The notes beneath the pieces were generated by a model. The model saw only the letters and a list, made by a program, of their open reading frames with translations. It did not search any database and was not told the DNA's origin. DNA of 64,000 nt from Paenibacillus physcomitrellae (GTDB lineage: Bacteria > Bacillota > Bacilli > Paenibacillales > Paenibacillaceae): assembly GCF_002240225.1 (NCBI RefSeq), contig NZ_CP022584.1, forward strand, positions 1,736,001 to 1,800,000. The letters are read 5' to 3'. This document shows positions 53,907 through 62,653 of this stretch, piece by piece (position 1 is the stretch's first letter; each line of letters begins with the position of its first letter). The position numbers and the translations under genes are program-made.

Positions 53907-54074
53907 TTATTTGTAGCGCCCTTCCTTCCATGTCGGATATACGATGGGTTCCACACCTGTCAAATCCAACTCTTTTAATTTGTCACGGCTTCCAAAAAGC
54001 TCTCCCACCGATTTTCTTGTCTCGACAGCTGCCGTTTCGAAAGAAACCGCAGCCTTTGTTTCCTTCTGTTTCAT
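53907..54074 (-). CDS. GatC-like small protein, 55 residues, partner of the amidase
   Basis: The minus strand encodes MKQKETKAAVSFETAAVETRKS, then a segment reading LFGSRDKLKELDLTGVEPIVYPT and a short basic tail. The KELDLTGVEP stretch matches the conserved KLxELDTxGVEPT core of GatC, the small subunit that wraps round the GatA amidase; AtzG plays the same part for the amidase AtzE. GAGAGGAG precedes the ATG, and the gene begins 22 bases after the amidase stop on the same strand. It is shorter than GatC (about 95 residues) because the N-terminal helical part is reduced. Its role as a stabilising or specificity subunit is inferred. Confidence 0.7.
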   Translation of the reverse strand: MKQKETKAAVSFETAAVETRKSVGELFGSRDKLKELDLTGVEPIVYPTWKEGRYK

Positions 54075-54095
54075 CTCTCTCAATCTCCTCTCTTA

Positions 54096-55487
54096 TTACA
54101 ATTCGGGATGCATCGTATGCCAAGGGGTGTTGATTTCGTAAGCATGACCAATCGCAAGCACGCGCGGTTCTTCAAACGGACGGCCGATCAGCTGAAGGTT
54201 GACCGGCATACCCTCCGGTGTAAACCCGCAAGGCATCGACAAGCTTGGCAGGCCGGTTAAATTGGTCGGCATCGTTAATTCGGCCAGTCTCATTCCCTGT
54301 CTGTAATCTGTAATGTCCGGCGCCGAAGTCGGTGTTGCCGGAGTCAGCAGAACATCCACACCGCCCAGCGCGTTCAAATAATCCTGCGTAATAAGATGCC
54401 GTGCCCGCTGCGCATCTACATATTGCGCTGCAGTTATATCCGTCCCTGATTTCAGCATGGCAAGCACGTCCGGACCATAATCTTCAGGCCGTGACGAAAG
54501 CCAAGGTCCATGGATCGATAAAATTTCTCCCATCAGTACTGCGGAAGAGGCTGGCCGAACATAATCCGACATTTTCAAATCAACATCGACAAATTCAGCA
54601 CCAAGCTCTTTCATTGTCTGGATAGCTTTCTGTACGGCGATCATTACTTCGTCGTCCACATTCTCGAAATAGTAGGAGGTCGGAAGTCCGATGCGAACTC
54701 CCTTTAGCGAATCCGTGAACCCGCCTGTCATAACCGGCACCGGAAGCGGGCTTGTTGACTCGTCTTTGGCGTCAAAGCCGGCCATTGCTTCGAGACAAAG
54801 AGCTGCGTCCCGCACGCTTCGCGTTAAAGGCCCACCATGGTCAAGCGAGTAGGCCATCGGGAAAATGCCGTACCGGCTGACGCGGCCATAGGTGGGTTTC
54901 ATCCCTACTACGCCGCAGCAGGCAGCCGGGATCCGGATGGAGCCTCCCGTATCCGAGCCCGTCCCCATATAGAACAAGCCTGCGGCTACCCCGGCTCCGG
55001 AGCCACCACTGGAACCGCCCGGGACCTTGTCTGTATTCCATGGATTCAGGCAAGGCCCGAAGTGTGGGCTGTTCGTCATAGCGCCGGAGGCAAATTCATG
55101 CGTCTGCACCTTCCCTAAATGAATGGTCCCGGCTTCACGCAGTTTAACTACGGCAGTGGCGTCATAATCCGGGATGAAATCCTTCAGGATCGTGGAACTG
55201 CAGGTCGTCCGTATGCCTTTTGTATAATACAGATCTTTATGGGCGATAGGAATGCCGTGAAGCGGCCCTTTGTATTTTCCATTCATAATGTCAGTTTCCG
55301 CTTGATGGGCTTCCTTCATCGCCAAATCAGCCGTAATGGTAATGAAGACATTCAAGGACGGATTTATCCGATCGATCCGCTCCAGCATGAGTTCCGTTAC
55401 CTCTACAGGTGAAACGGCACGGTTACGAATCAATTCGGACAGGTCTGAAATCGTGAAAAACGGCAGCAGCGGGTTTTTAGTCTTCAA
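54096..55487 (-). CDS. Amidase-signature family hydrolase (GatA-like)
   Basis: The 463-residue enzyme hydrolyses amides. The Ser-cisSer-Lys triad is visible: Lys84 in IAHKD, Ser159/Ser160 in PGGSSGGSGAG, and nucleophile Ser183 in SDTGGSIR. The rest follows the GatA/AtzF/biuret-hydrolase type pattern. The start is a TTG at 55487 behind AAAGGAG. It is divergent from an Opp-type transporter operon and is followed by a GatC-like small gene, so it is probably a catabolic amidase acting on an imported amide rather than tRNA amidotransferase (no gatB nearby). Confidence 0.9.
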   Translation of the reverse strand: MKTKNPLLPFFTISDLSELIRNRAVSPVEVTELMLERIDRINPSLNVFITITADLAMKEAHQAETDIMNGKYKGPLHGIPIAHKDLYYTKGIRTTCSSTILKDFIPDYDATAVVKLREAGTIHLGKVQTHEFASGAMTNSPHFGPCLNPWNTDKVPGGSSGGSGAGVAAGLFYMGTGSDTGGSIRIPAACCGVVGMKPTYGRVSRYGIFPMAYSLDHGGPLTRSVRDAALCLEAMAGFDAKDESTSPLPVPVMTGGFTDSLKGVRIGLPTSYYFENVDDEVMIAVQKAIQTMKELGAEFVDVDLKMSDYVRPASSAVLMGEILSIHGPWLSSRPEDYGPDVLAMLKSGTDITAAQYVDAQRARHLITQDYLNALGGVDVLLTPATPTSAPDITDYRQGMRLAELTMPTNLTGLPSLSMPCGFTPEGMPVNLQLIGRPFEEPRVLAIGHAYEINTPWHTMHPEL

Positions 55488-55724
55488 TTCAACATGTCTC
55501 CTTTATGTTATATTTTCTGACCCATTCAGGAATGTTCATCCAGGATCCTCCTTGAAATCACGAATGTTTACGTCCGCATGGATCAGATTGTTAAGGAATA
55601 TAGCATATTTTCCGGAGAAATGAAGCGTTTGAGGGTATAGATTGTTTCAATATCCTGTGCACGAAAAAAATGTGTTAGTATTTGTGACACGGGAAATCCC
55701 CCGATTTCGAAAGGAGGAACTGCC

Positions 55725-56702
55725 ATGGCGGAACTGCTGGAAATTGACAATCTGATCACCGAATTTTCTATTCGCAAACAATGGATTGCTGCCGTCAGAG
55801 GAGTCTCTCTGGAGCTCAAAAAGGGAAGCACTTTAGTCGTTCTTGGAGAGTCTGGTTCAGGCAAAAGTGTCATGCTTAGATCCGTCCTGGGTCTTAAGCC
55901 GTCCGGTGCCCGTTTATCCGGTTCCATCAAGCTGGCAGGTGACGAAATGCTTTCTAAAAGCGCAAAGGAGATGGAGCGGATACGCGGCGGCCGCATTGCC
56001 ATGATTTTTCAGGACGCCCTCTCAGCGCTTGATCCGCTGTACCGGGTCGGAGACCAGATCATAGAAACGATACGCTCCCATGAACGGGTTAACTTTTCCG
56101 AGGCGCAGCGTCGCACTATTGAACTCCTTCGTCGTGTCGGCATCCCGTCTCCAGAAGAACGAATGAGGGCATTCCCTCATGAAATGAGCGGAGGCATGCG
56201 CCAAAGAGCTGTAATTGCCATGGCCCTGGCCTGTAATCCCGATCTGCTGCTTGCGGATGAACCCACAACGGCATTGGATGTGACGATTCAGGCGCAAATT
56301 CTCCGTTTGTTCAAGGAAATCCAGAAAGATTTTGGAATGTCCATCGTGCTTGTAACCCACGACATTGGCGTAGCGGCTGAAATGGCTGATGACATTGCCG
56401 TCATGTATGCCGGAAAAATCGTGGAACACGGCAGCGCCGGCCAGGTTCTCTCCAGACCGCAGCATCCCTACACGCAGGGACTGATTGGAGCTACCCCAAG
56501 AAAAGGACAAACGGGACGGCTGCCAACCATTCCGGGTTATCCGCCGCTAATCACAGAAATGCCTCACGGCTGTTCCTTCGCAAGCCGCTGCCCTAAGGCC
56601 GGTCCAGGCTGCCGGGAACAAACGCCATTATTCGTTCGGTACGACGAAGACCATGGGGCAGCCTGCCTCCTGCTGGAGGAGAAGCTTCAAGCTGAATTTT
56701 AA
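55725..56702 (+). CDS. Oligopeptide/dipeptide-type ABC transporter ATPase, OppD/DppD-like
   Basis: The 325-residue ATPase has Walker [11 protein letters not shown] (about residues 42-51), signature MSGGMRQR, Walker [13 protein letters not shown] and the C-terminal Opp/Dpp tail with [14 protein letters not shown], which includes the cysteines of an iron-sulfur or structural site common in this group. AAAGGAGG is seven bases before the ATG. It is the first gene of a six-gene operon (ATPase, binding protein, two permeases, second ATPase, nitrilase). Confidence 0.93.
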   Translation: MAELLEIDNLITEFSIRKQWIAAVRGVSLELKKGSTLVVLGESGSGKSVMLRSVLGLKPSGARLSGSIKLAGDEMLSKSAKEMERIRGGRIAMIFQDALSALDPLYRVGDQIIETIRSHERVNFSEAQRRTIELLRRVGIPSPEERMRAFPHEMSGGMRQRAVIAMALACNPDLLLADEPTTALDVTIQAQILRLFKEIQKDFGMSIVLVTHDIGVAAEMADDIAVMYAGKIVEHGSAGQVLSRPQHPYTQGLIGATPRKGQTGRLPTIPGYPPLITEMPHGCSFASRCPKAGPGCREQTPLFVRYDEDHGAACLLLEEKLQAEF

Positions 56703-56840
56703 AAGTGTCAAGGGGGATCAACGCATTATTTTCTATCGACTGTAAATATGGAACAGAGGACAGAAAAAATAAGAAAAAAGAGAAAGCAAGAACAAAACAA
56801 AAATAAAGGACAATGTTTGTCCGAGGATACGGAGGGGTTT

Positions 56841-58472
56841 ATGAGACACTTACTGACCAAACCAATCAGGATGTTATTAGGCTTGCCGATGCTTGCATTA
56901 TTCCTTCTGATGACCGCCTGCGGCAGCGTGAACCAAACCGCTTCCTCTGCCTCCACATCAGGAGGATCAAGCAAGGAACAGAAACTCATCATCGCCATGT
57001 CCGCTGCCAATATTCCAGTACCCGACACGTATCCGACCGAAGGTTATGAGGGGATGCGTTTCGTAGGTTATCAGTTGTACGATGCTTTAATCAACTGGGA
57101 TTTGACGAATCCGGATCAACCCGCCCAGCTCAAACCCGGACTCGCGGAAAGCTGGGAGGCCGATGCTGACGACCCGACTCTTTGGACGTTTCACCTGCGC
57201 AGCGGCGTCACCTTCCATGACGATACACCGTTTAACGCTGATGCGGTCATCTTCGCTTTTGACAGAATCCTCAAACCGGATTCAGAATACTACAATGCCC
57301 AAATCGCCGGAAGCAGTGCAAGTTCGCTCCGCTATATCAAGACCTACAGCAAAGTCGACGACAGCACTATCACTATACAAACTACACAGCCTTACAGTTT
57401 TCTTCCTTATGATTTGACCGGCATTCTTATCGCCTCACCCGAAGCCATCAAACAATACGGTAAAGATTACACGAGCCACCCTTCCGGAACCGGTCCCTTC
57501 AAGTTCAAAAGCATGACGCAGGGCCAGGAAATGGTCATGGTCAAGAATGAGAGCTACTGGGACGGCGCACCCAAAATCGATACGATTATTTTGAGACCAG
57601 TCAGCGATCCTTCCGCCCGTCTTGCCGCTCTCCAGTCCGGGGAAGTTAACTGGGCTGAAATTCCGCCAACCGAGTCCATTGATCTGCTGAAAAACTCCGG
57701 CTTTCAAGTGTTGACCAATACGTATCCACATATTTGGCCTTATGTCCTGAATGTGCAGGACGGACCTTGGAAAGACAAACGGGTTCGCCAAGCCGCCAAC
57801 TATGCAATTGACCGCGAAGGCATGAGCAGCGCGCTGTTAAACGGCGCCGCCGCCCCGGCTACCCAACCTGTGTATAAGGGACATTCCTGGTATAACGACG
57901 AGGTTGAGCCTTACACCTATGATCCGGAAAAAGCTAAACACTTGCTTGCAGAAGCCGGTTATCCGGACGGGTTCCAAACGACCTTTATCGTCCCGACCAG
58001 CGGATCCGGCAACATGTGGCCGCTGCAAATGAACGAATACGTGCAGAAGAACCTAAAAGCTGTAGGCATCGATGTCAAAATCGAATCGATCGAATGGCAG
58101 ACGCTGCTCAGCTCCTTTGTTCAAGGTTTCCCTAAAGACCGGGAGGTCGGGGCTTACAACATTTCGCTTCCGACCATCGCGCCGAACTTCTATTCGAATT
58201 TCTTCGCTACTGACTCGATTTTGCCAAACGGCATCAATGTAGGCGGATATTCCAACCCTGAATTTGACGCCACCATTCAGAAAGCCATGGAAAGCTTCGA
58301 TACCGAAGAGCAAAACACCTATTTGAAACAGGCATCCGGCATCTTGGCTGAAGACGCGCCGTGGCTGTATGTGGTCCATGACCTGAACCTTCGGGCCTTA
58401 TCCCCTAACATTAAAGGTTTCATTCAGCCGCAATCCTGGTTCGCCGACCTGACAACGATCTCTATTGAATAA
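56841..58472 (+). CDS. Peptide/nickel-type (family 5) substrate-binding lipoprotein
   Basis: The 543-residue lipoprotein has a signal with LLMTAC lipobox (Cys near residue 27), a Ser/Thr-rich linker and a family-5 solute-binding fold (LAESWEADADDPTLWTFHLRSGVTFHDDTPFNADAVIFAFDRI, then DKRVRQAANYAIDRE). The ATG at 56841 follows GGAGG; 31 earlier in-frame codons are Lys-rich and would spoil the signal. It presumably captures the amide substrate for the local hydrolases. Confidence 0.9.
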   Translation: MRHLLTKPIRMLLGLPMLALFLLMTACGSVNQTASSASTSGGSSKEQKLIIAMSAANIPVPDTYPTEGYEGMRFVGYQLYDALINWDLTNPDQPAQLKPGLAESWEADADDPTLWTFHLRSGVTFHDDTPFNADAVIFAFDRILKPDSEYYNAQIAGSSASSLRYIKTYSKVDDSTITIQTTQPYSFLPYDLTGILIASPEAIKQYGKDYTSHPSGTGPFKFKSMTQGQEMVMVKNESYWDGAPKIDTIILRPVSDPSARLAALQSGEVNWAEIPPTESIDLLKNSGFQVLTNTYPHIWPYVLNVQDGPWKDKRVRQAANYAIDREGMSSALLNGAAAPATQPVYKGHSWYNDEVEPYTYDPEKAKHLLAEAGYPDGFQTTFIVPTSGSGNMWPLQMNEYVQKNLKAVGIDVKIESIEWQTLLSSFVQGFPKDREVGAYNISLPTIAPNFYSNFFATDSILPNGINVGGYSNPEFDATIQKAMESFDTEEQNTYLKQASGILAEDAPWLYVVHDLNLRALSPNIKGFIQPQSWFADLTTISIE

Positions 58473-58520
58473 AGACGGCCAAGCAAGCAGGCTGCTTCAA
58501 ATCTGAAAGGAGGGAAGCCA

Positions 58521-59465
58521 ATGACAGGTTTTATTGGAAAAAGATTGCTGATGCTCATTCCGACATTACTTGGCGTGTCCATTGTTGTATTCCTGATGCT
58601 AAAGATTGTACCGGGAGACCCCGTAAACTCAATCCTCCCGCCTGATGCTACGGAAACTGAACGCGCGGCTATTCGCACCCAAATGGGGCTGGACAAACCG
58701 ATTGTGATGCAATATCTGCTTTGGCTTGGAGGCGTGCTGCAGGGCCAGCTTGGCGATTCTGTTGTCCGCCGGCTTCCGGTGGCTGACTTGCTGCTGCCCG
58801 CTTTGGGCAACACCATTCTGCTTACCTGCGCAGCGGCCGTCTTTTCTTTCCTTATCTCTATGGTCATCGGTGTTTTTACCGCTTATTATCCAAAATCCAA
58901 ATTGGCTTCGATCTTTAATGGGTTAAGCCTGGCAGGGATCGGCATGCCCAACTTCTGGGCTGCCCTTATTCTGATCGGCATATTCTCGGTCATGTTTGGC
59001 TGGTTTCCCTCTTCAGGCATGAAATCCGTCGATGGAGGAGGAGCGAGGGATCTTGTTCTGCATTTAGTCCTTCCGACGATTGCCGCCGCGCTCGCTTCTT
59101 TGGGCGTCATGACCCGGATGATCCGGAGTACGGTTTCCGGACTGCTGAAGCAAGACTTCGTCTTTACTCTGCAGGCAAAGGGCTGCAGCTCTTTCACTAT
59201 TCTGCGCCATGTGCTCCGCAACGGGATGCCTGCGATTCTGAATGTGGCTGGCCTGCAGTTCGGATATTTGATAGCCAGCTCCGTGCTTGTGGAAACCGTG
59301 TTCTCCTGGCCGGGTGTCGGCCAAGTCATTTATCAGGCGATCAGCCAGCGGGATTTCCCGGTCGTCCAGGCCGGAGTACTGATTATCGCCGTCATGTTTG
59401 TCTTGATTAATCTGGTCGTTGACAGCGTACATGCCGCCATGGATCCCCGGGTCCGCCAGTCTTAA
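58521..59465 (+). CDS. ABC transporter permease, OppB/DppB type
   Basis: The 314-residue membrane protein has the DppB family layout: an N-terminal helix (LLMLIPTLLGVSIVVFLML), a periplasmic segment with PGDPV and six helices, and the EAA-like loop before the last helices (GCSSFTILRHVLRNGMPAILNV, ETVFSWPGVGQ). AAAGGAGGG lies before the ATG. It pairs with the DppC-type permease that starts 35 bases downstream. Confidence 0.93.
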   Translation: MTGFIGKRLLMLIPTLLGVSIVVFLMLKIVPGDPVNSILPPDATETERAAIRTQMGLDKPIVMQYLLWLGGVLQGQLGDSVVRRLPVADLLLPALGNTILLTCAAAVFSFLISMVIGVFTAYYPKSKLASIFNGLSLAGIGMPNFWAALILIGIFSVMFGWFPSSGMKSVDGGGARDLVLHLVLPTIAAALASLGVMTRMIRSTVSGLLKQDFVFTLQAKGCSSFTILRHVLRNGMPAILNVAGLQFGYLIASSVLVETVFSWPGVGQVIYQAISQRDFPVVQAGVLIIAVMFVLINLVVDSVHAAMDPRVRQS

Positions 59466-59499
59466 TCCATCTCACTATAGAAAAAAAGGAGTGGAGCCC

Positions 59500-60396
59500 A
59501 TGTCAACTAACATTCAATCCGTTCAGGAAGCCATACTGATGAAACCCGTTGTCCGGGAGCCATCACGCGCGGGTATAATATGGCGCGAATTCCGGACGCG
59601 CAAGGCCGCCATGACCGCTCTGATTGTACTAACCTTAATTGTATCGGCCTGCTTATTCGCCAATTTGATTTCTCCTTATGACCCAAATGCCGGAGAAATT
59701 TCCGACCGGCTGAAGCCGATAGGAACGGCCGGTCATGTGCTGGGCACAGACGAACAGGGCCGCGATCTGCTGACCCGAATTTTGTACGGGGGACGGTTAA
59801 GTTTGCTTTCCGGCATTCTGCCCGTGCTGGTGTCCTCCATAATCGGCGGATTGTTGGGGATCATCGCTGGTTACTTCGGCGGCGTTATCGGTTCTCTTAT
59901 TATGCGTGCGCTGGACATCGTCTTTTCATTCCCAGCCATCCTGCTTGCCATCGGCATTGCCGCCGCTCTGGGCCCCGGCATCGGCAATATCCTCATCTCG
60001 GCATCGGTGGTTTTTGTCCCGCCGGTAGCCAGGGTTGCCGAGAATGCCGTAAAGGATGTCCGCAAGGAGGAATACATTGAAGCTGCCAAATCCAGCGGAG
60101 CAAGCTCCGCGCTCATCATCCGCTATCATATTTTCAAAAATATTTTCGCCAGATTATTCGTCTTCTCCACCTCACAAATCGGCGTCTGCCTGATGATGGC
60201 CTCCGGCCTCAGCTTCCTTGGGCTGGGCGTATCGCCGCCAACGCCGGAATGGGGATTTATGCTCAACAACCTGAAGCAGCTGATCTTTATCGAACCTTTA
60301 GTCACCATTGTCCCGGGCATCTTTATTTTTGTAACTTCGCTCTGCCTGAATCTCGTTTCGGATGCGCTAAGCGACGCCTTTGAACTAAAGCGTTAA
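59500..60396 (+). CDS. ABC transporter permease, OppC/DppC type
   Basis: The 298-residue permease has the DppC N-terminal helix (MTALIVLTLIVSACLFANLISPYDPN), the HVLGTDEQGRDLLTRILYGGRLSL motif, and the EAA loop (EYIEAAKSSGASSALIIRYHIF). The ATG at 59500 is preceded by AAAGGAG; an in-frame extension to 59419 overlaps the previous gene and is not supported. Confidence 0.93.
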   Translation: MSTNIQSVQEAILMKPVVREPSRAGIIWREFRTRKAAMTALIVLTLIVSACLFANLISPYDPNAGEISDRLKPIGTAGHVLGTDEQGRDLLTRILYGGRLSLLSGILPVLVSSIIGGLLGIIAGYFGGVIGSLIMRALDIVFSFPAILLAIGIAAALGPGIGNILISASVVFVPPVARVAENAVKDVRKEEYIEAAKSSGASSALIIRYHIFKNIFARLFVFSTSQIGVCLMMASGLSFLGLGVSPPTPEWGFMLNNLKQLIFIEPLVTIVPGIFIFVTSLCLNLVSDALSDAFELKR

Positions 60397-60481
60397 TCCG
60401 GCCAATGCCAAATGAGTCAACACGCCAATAGCCGCCAGGCCATACCAGTCGGCTACCAAGCCAGAATGGAGGGTATTCCCG

Positions 60482-61549
60482 ATGCTGAATGAACAAATGC
60501 TGGCAACCGCCCATAACAACTTTGCCACTGCCGAACCGTCCGCTGACTATGCCATGGAAGTCCACGACATAGCCAAAACTTTCCCCGTCCGCAATATGCT
60601 CGGGCGTAGAACCGGCGGCGTATCGGCCGTCGATCACGTATCCTTTAAGCTCCCCCGGCAGCAAACCTTGGGCATCGTTGGGGAATCCGGCTGCGGAAAA
60701 TCCACGCTTGCCCGCCTAGTTATGCGGCTGATCGAACCCGATCAAGGCCAGGTACTGTTTCGGGACGAAGATCTGCTCCAGCTCGGCAAAAACGGAGTAA
60801 AGGATATGCGCCGCCATATTCAAATGGTGTTTCAAAATCCGTATTCCTCACTCAACCCGCAGCTGTCGGTGCTTGATAATATCGCTTTCTCTCTGTGGGC
60901 GAACGGAGGCGGCAAAGCCGAAGCCCGGAGTGAAGCCCATCAATATCTAGAAGCCGTCGGACTACCCCGCACCTTTGCCGACCGGCTGCCCGGCAGCCTT
61001 AGCGGCGGTCAGAGGCAGCGGATTGCGATCGCACGTGCTTTGATTCTGAAACCGGAGGTGGTCATTGCCGATGAAGCGGTTTCCGCTTTGGACAAATCCG
61101 TTCAGGCTCAAGTCCTGAACCTGTTTCAGGATTTGAAATCGGCCCTAAATCTATCGATGATATTTATTTCGCATGATCTGCATGTCGTCGAATACATGAG
61201 CGACGAAATCCTGGTCATGTATCTCGGCAGAGTTGTGGAGCGGGGGCCGGCCCATCGAGTTTTTGCCAATCCACTCCACCCGTACACGCAAGCACTGCTG
61301 GCATCGGCTCCTTCAGTCGATATGGAGGCCCCTCCCAAACCTGAAACCCTCTTAAAAGGTGATCTGCCGAGTCCGCTTAATCCGCCTTCGGGCTGCAGAT
61401 TCCGCACACGGTGCCCGCTGGCCACGGAACGGTGTGCGCTGGAAACGCCGGTTCTACGGCCATTCGGCCAAGGACAGGAAGCGGCTTGCTTATTGTTGAA
61501 AGAGGAAGAAGCTGCTTCCATCCCACCTTCTTTAATAAACCATTCATAA
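60482..61549 (+). CDS. Oligopeptide/dipeptide-type ABC transporter ATPase, OppF/DppF-like
   Basis: The 355-residue ATPase has Walker A VGESGCGKST, signature LSGGQRQR, Walker B VVIADEAVSALD and the OppF-type C-terminal cysteine motif (CRFRTRCPLATERC). It completes the five-component importer. The Walker B carries EAVSALD, typical of OppF. It follows the permease by 85 bases and precedes the hydrolase by seven. Confidence 0.93.
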   Translation: MLNEQMLATAHNNFATAEPSADYAMEVHDIAKTFPVRNMLGRRTGGVSAVDHVSFKLPRQQTLGIVGESGCGKSTLARLVMRLIEPDQGQVLFRDEDLLQLGKNGVKDMRRHIQMVFQNPYSSLNPQLSVLDNIAFSLWANGGGKAEARSEAHQYLEAVGLPRTFADRLPGSLSGGQRQRIAIARALILKPEVVIADEAVSALDKSVQAQVLNLFQDLKSALNLSMIFISHDLHVVEYMSDEILVMYLGRVVERGPAHRVFANPLHPYTQALLASAPSVDMEAPPKPETLLKGDLPSPLNPPSGCRFRTRCPLATERCALETPVLRPFGQGQEAACLLLKEEEAASIPPSLINHS

Positions 61550-61562
61550 AGGAGAAATGATC

Positions 61563-62501
61563 ATGAATAAAAGCTATGAAAATATTGTTACAGTCGCATC
61601 CGTAAACTTTCATGCCGTCTGGGGAGATAAAAAAGCCAATTTGGCCCGCATCAAAGGTTACGTAACAGCAGCAGCTGAACGCGGAGCCAAAATCATTCTA
61701 TTTCCAGAGTTAGCCTTAACGGGCTATAACGTGGACGGCGAATCCACTCAAATGCAGCTGGAGCAGGCTGAACCCGTCCCCGGACCCGTTTCCAATGAGC
61801 TCAGTGAACTGACTAAAGCATACGGCGTTTATGTCGTACTCGGCTTCCCGGAAAAAGATACCAAAAACCCGTCACTTCTTTATAACTCCGCTTTGGTATT
61901 AGGCCCTGAAGGCTTAATCGGCAGCTACCGTAAAATTCACCCCGCAGGCAATGAGTCGCTCTGGGCCAAAAAAGGCAGCGATCCGCTGATGTTTGAAACG
62001 CCTTGGGGACCGGTTGGCGTAGGAATCTGCTACGATAGCTACAGCTTTCCGGAACTGACCCGCCATTACTCTGCTTTGGGCGCGCGTCTTTATTTAAATC
62101 CTACCGCAGTCATGGATGTGGACGGCTGGGAAGATTTTTATTACACGTGCCTGAAATCGCGGATCATCGAAAATTCTACTTTTCTGATTAGCTCCAACCT
62201 TGTCGGCCCGGACAAAAATATGAATTTCCCCGGCGGCAGTTTTATCGCAGGCCCTTCGCTCAAGTTGATCGGCACTCAATATTACGCCGAGCCTGTGGAG
62301 CAGAAGGAGGAGCTCTTGATCGCAACTATTGATCTCTCCTTGTCCGACAAAGCCCGCGGTATGCTTACCTTGTTTCGGGATAATCCGGTAACGGGAGTGC
62401 CGGACTGGCGGCCGGAAATTTATGAGCAGCTGCTCGCCAGCGTCAAACGCCATGAACGTTGGGCCCAGTCCCTTCCTAAGCCGGCAGAAGTCACCGTATA
62501 A
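61563..62501 (+). CDS. Carbon-nitrogen hydrolase (nitrilase superfamily)
   Basis: The 312-residue enzyme shows the Glu-Lys-Cys triad of the nitrilase superfamily: Glu49 in LFPELALTGYN, Lys124 in YRKIHPAGNE, and nucleophile Cys156 in VGICYDSYSFPE. These act on C-N bonds in amides, carbamoyl compounds or nitriles. I chose the second ATG, 61563, since AAAGGAG is then eight bases away. It is the last gene of the transporter operon, and its product could work on the same imported compound as the GatA-like amidase. Confidence 0.92.
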   Translation: MNKSYENIVTVASVNFHAVWGDKKANLARIKGYVTAAAERGAKIILFPELALTGYNVDGESTQMQLEQAEPVPGPVSNELSELTKAYGVYVVLGFPEKDTKNPSLLYNSALVLGPEGLIGSYRKIHPAGNESLWAKKGSDPLMFETPWGPVGVGICYDSYSFPELTRHYSALGARLYLNPTAVMDVDGWEDFYYTCLKSRIIENSTFLISSNLVGPDKNMNFPGGSFIAGPSLKLIGTQYYAEPVEQKEELLIATIDLSLSDKARGMLTLFRDNPVTGVPDWRPEIYEQLLASVKRHERWAQSLPKPAEVTV

Positions 62502-62606
62502 TCCCTTTGCCAATTGCTGCTCATTACGTGCTCCTGATTGAAGAAACGCATTTTCTCCAATACGTTTAACTTTCTTTTCTTGGATATTTGCGTAACCCGT
62601 ATAACC

Positions 62607-62646
62607 AAAAAAATCCAGGCAGAGAAACACTCTGCCTGGATTTCTA
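62607..62646. terminator. Bidirectional terminator between convergent genes
   Basis: AAATCCAGGCAGAG/CTCTGCCTGGATTT is a perfect 14-pair stem with an AAACA loop, flanked by A and T tracts. It ends both the nitrilase operon and the phosphorylase-like gene. Confidence 0.9.
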
Positions 62647-62653
62647 AAAATTG

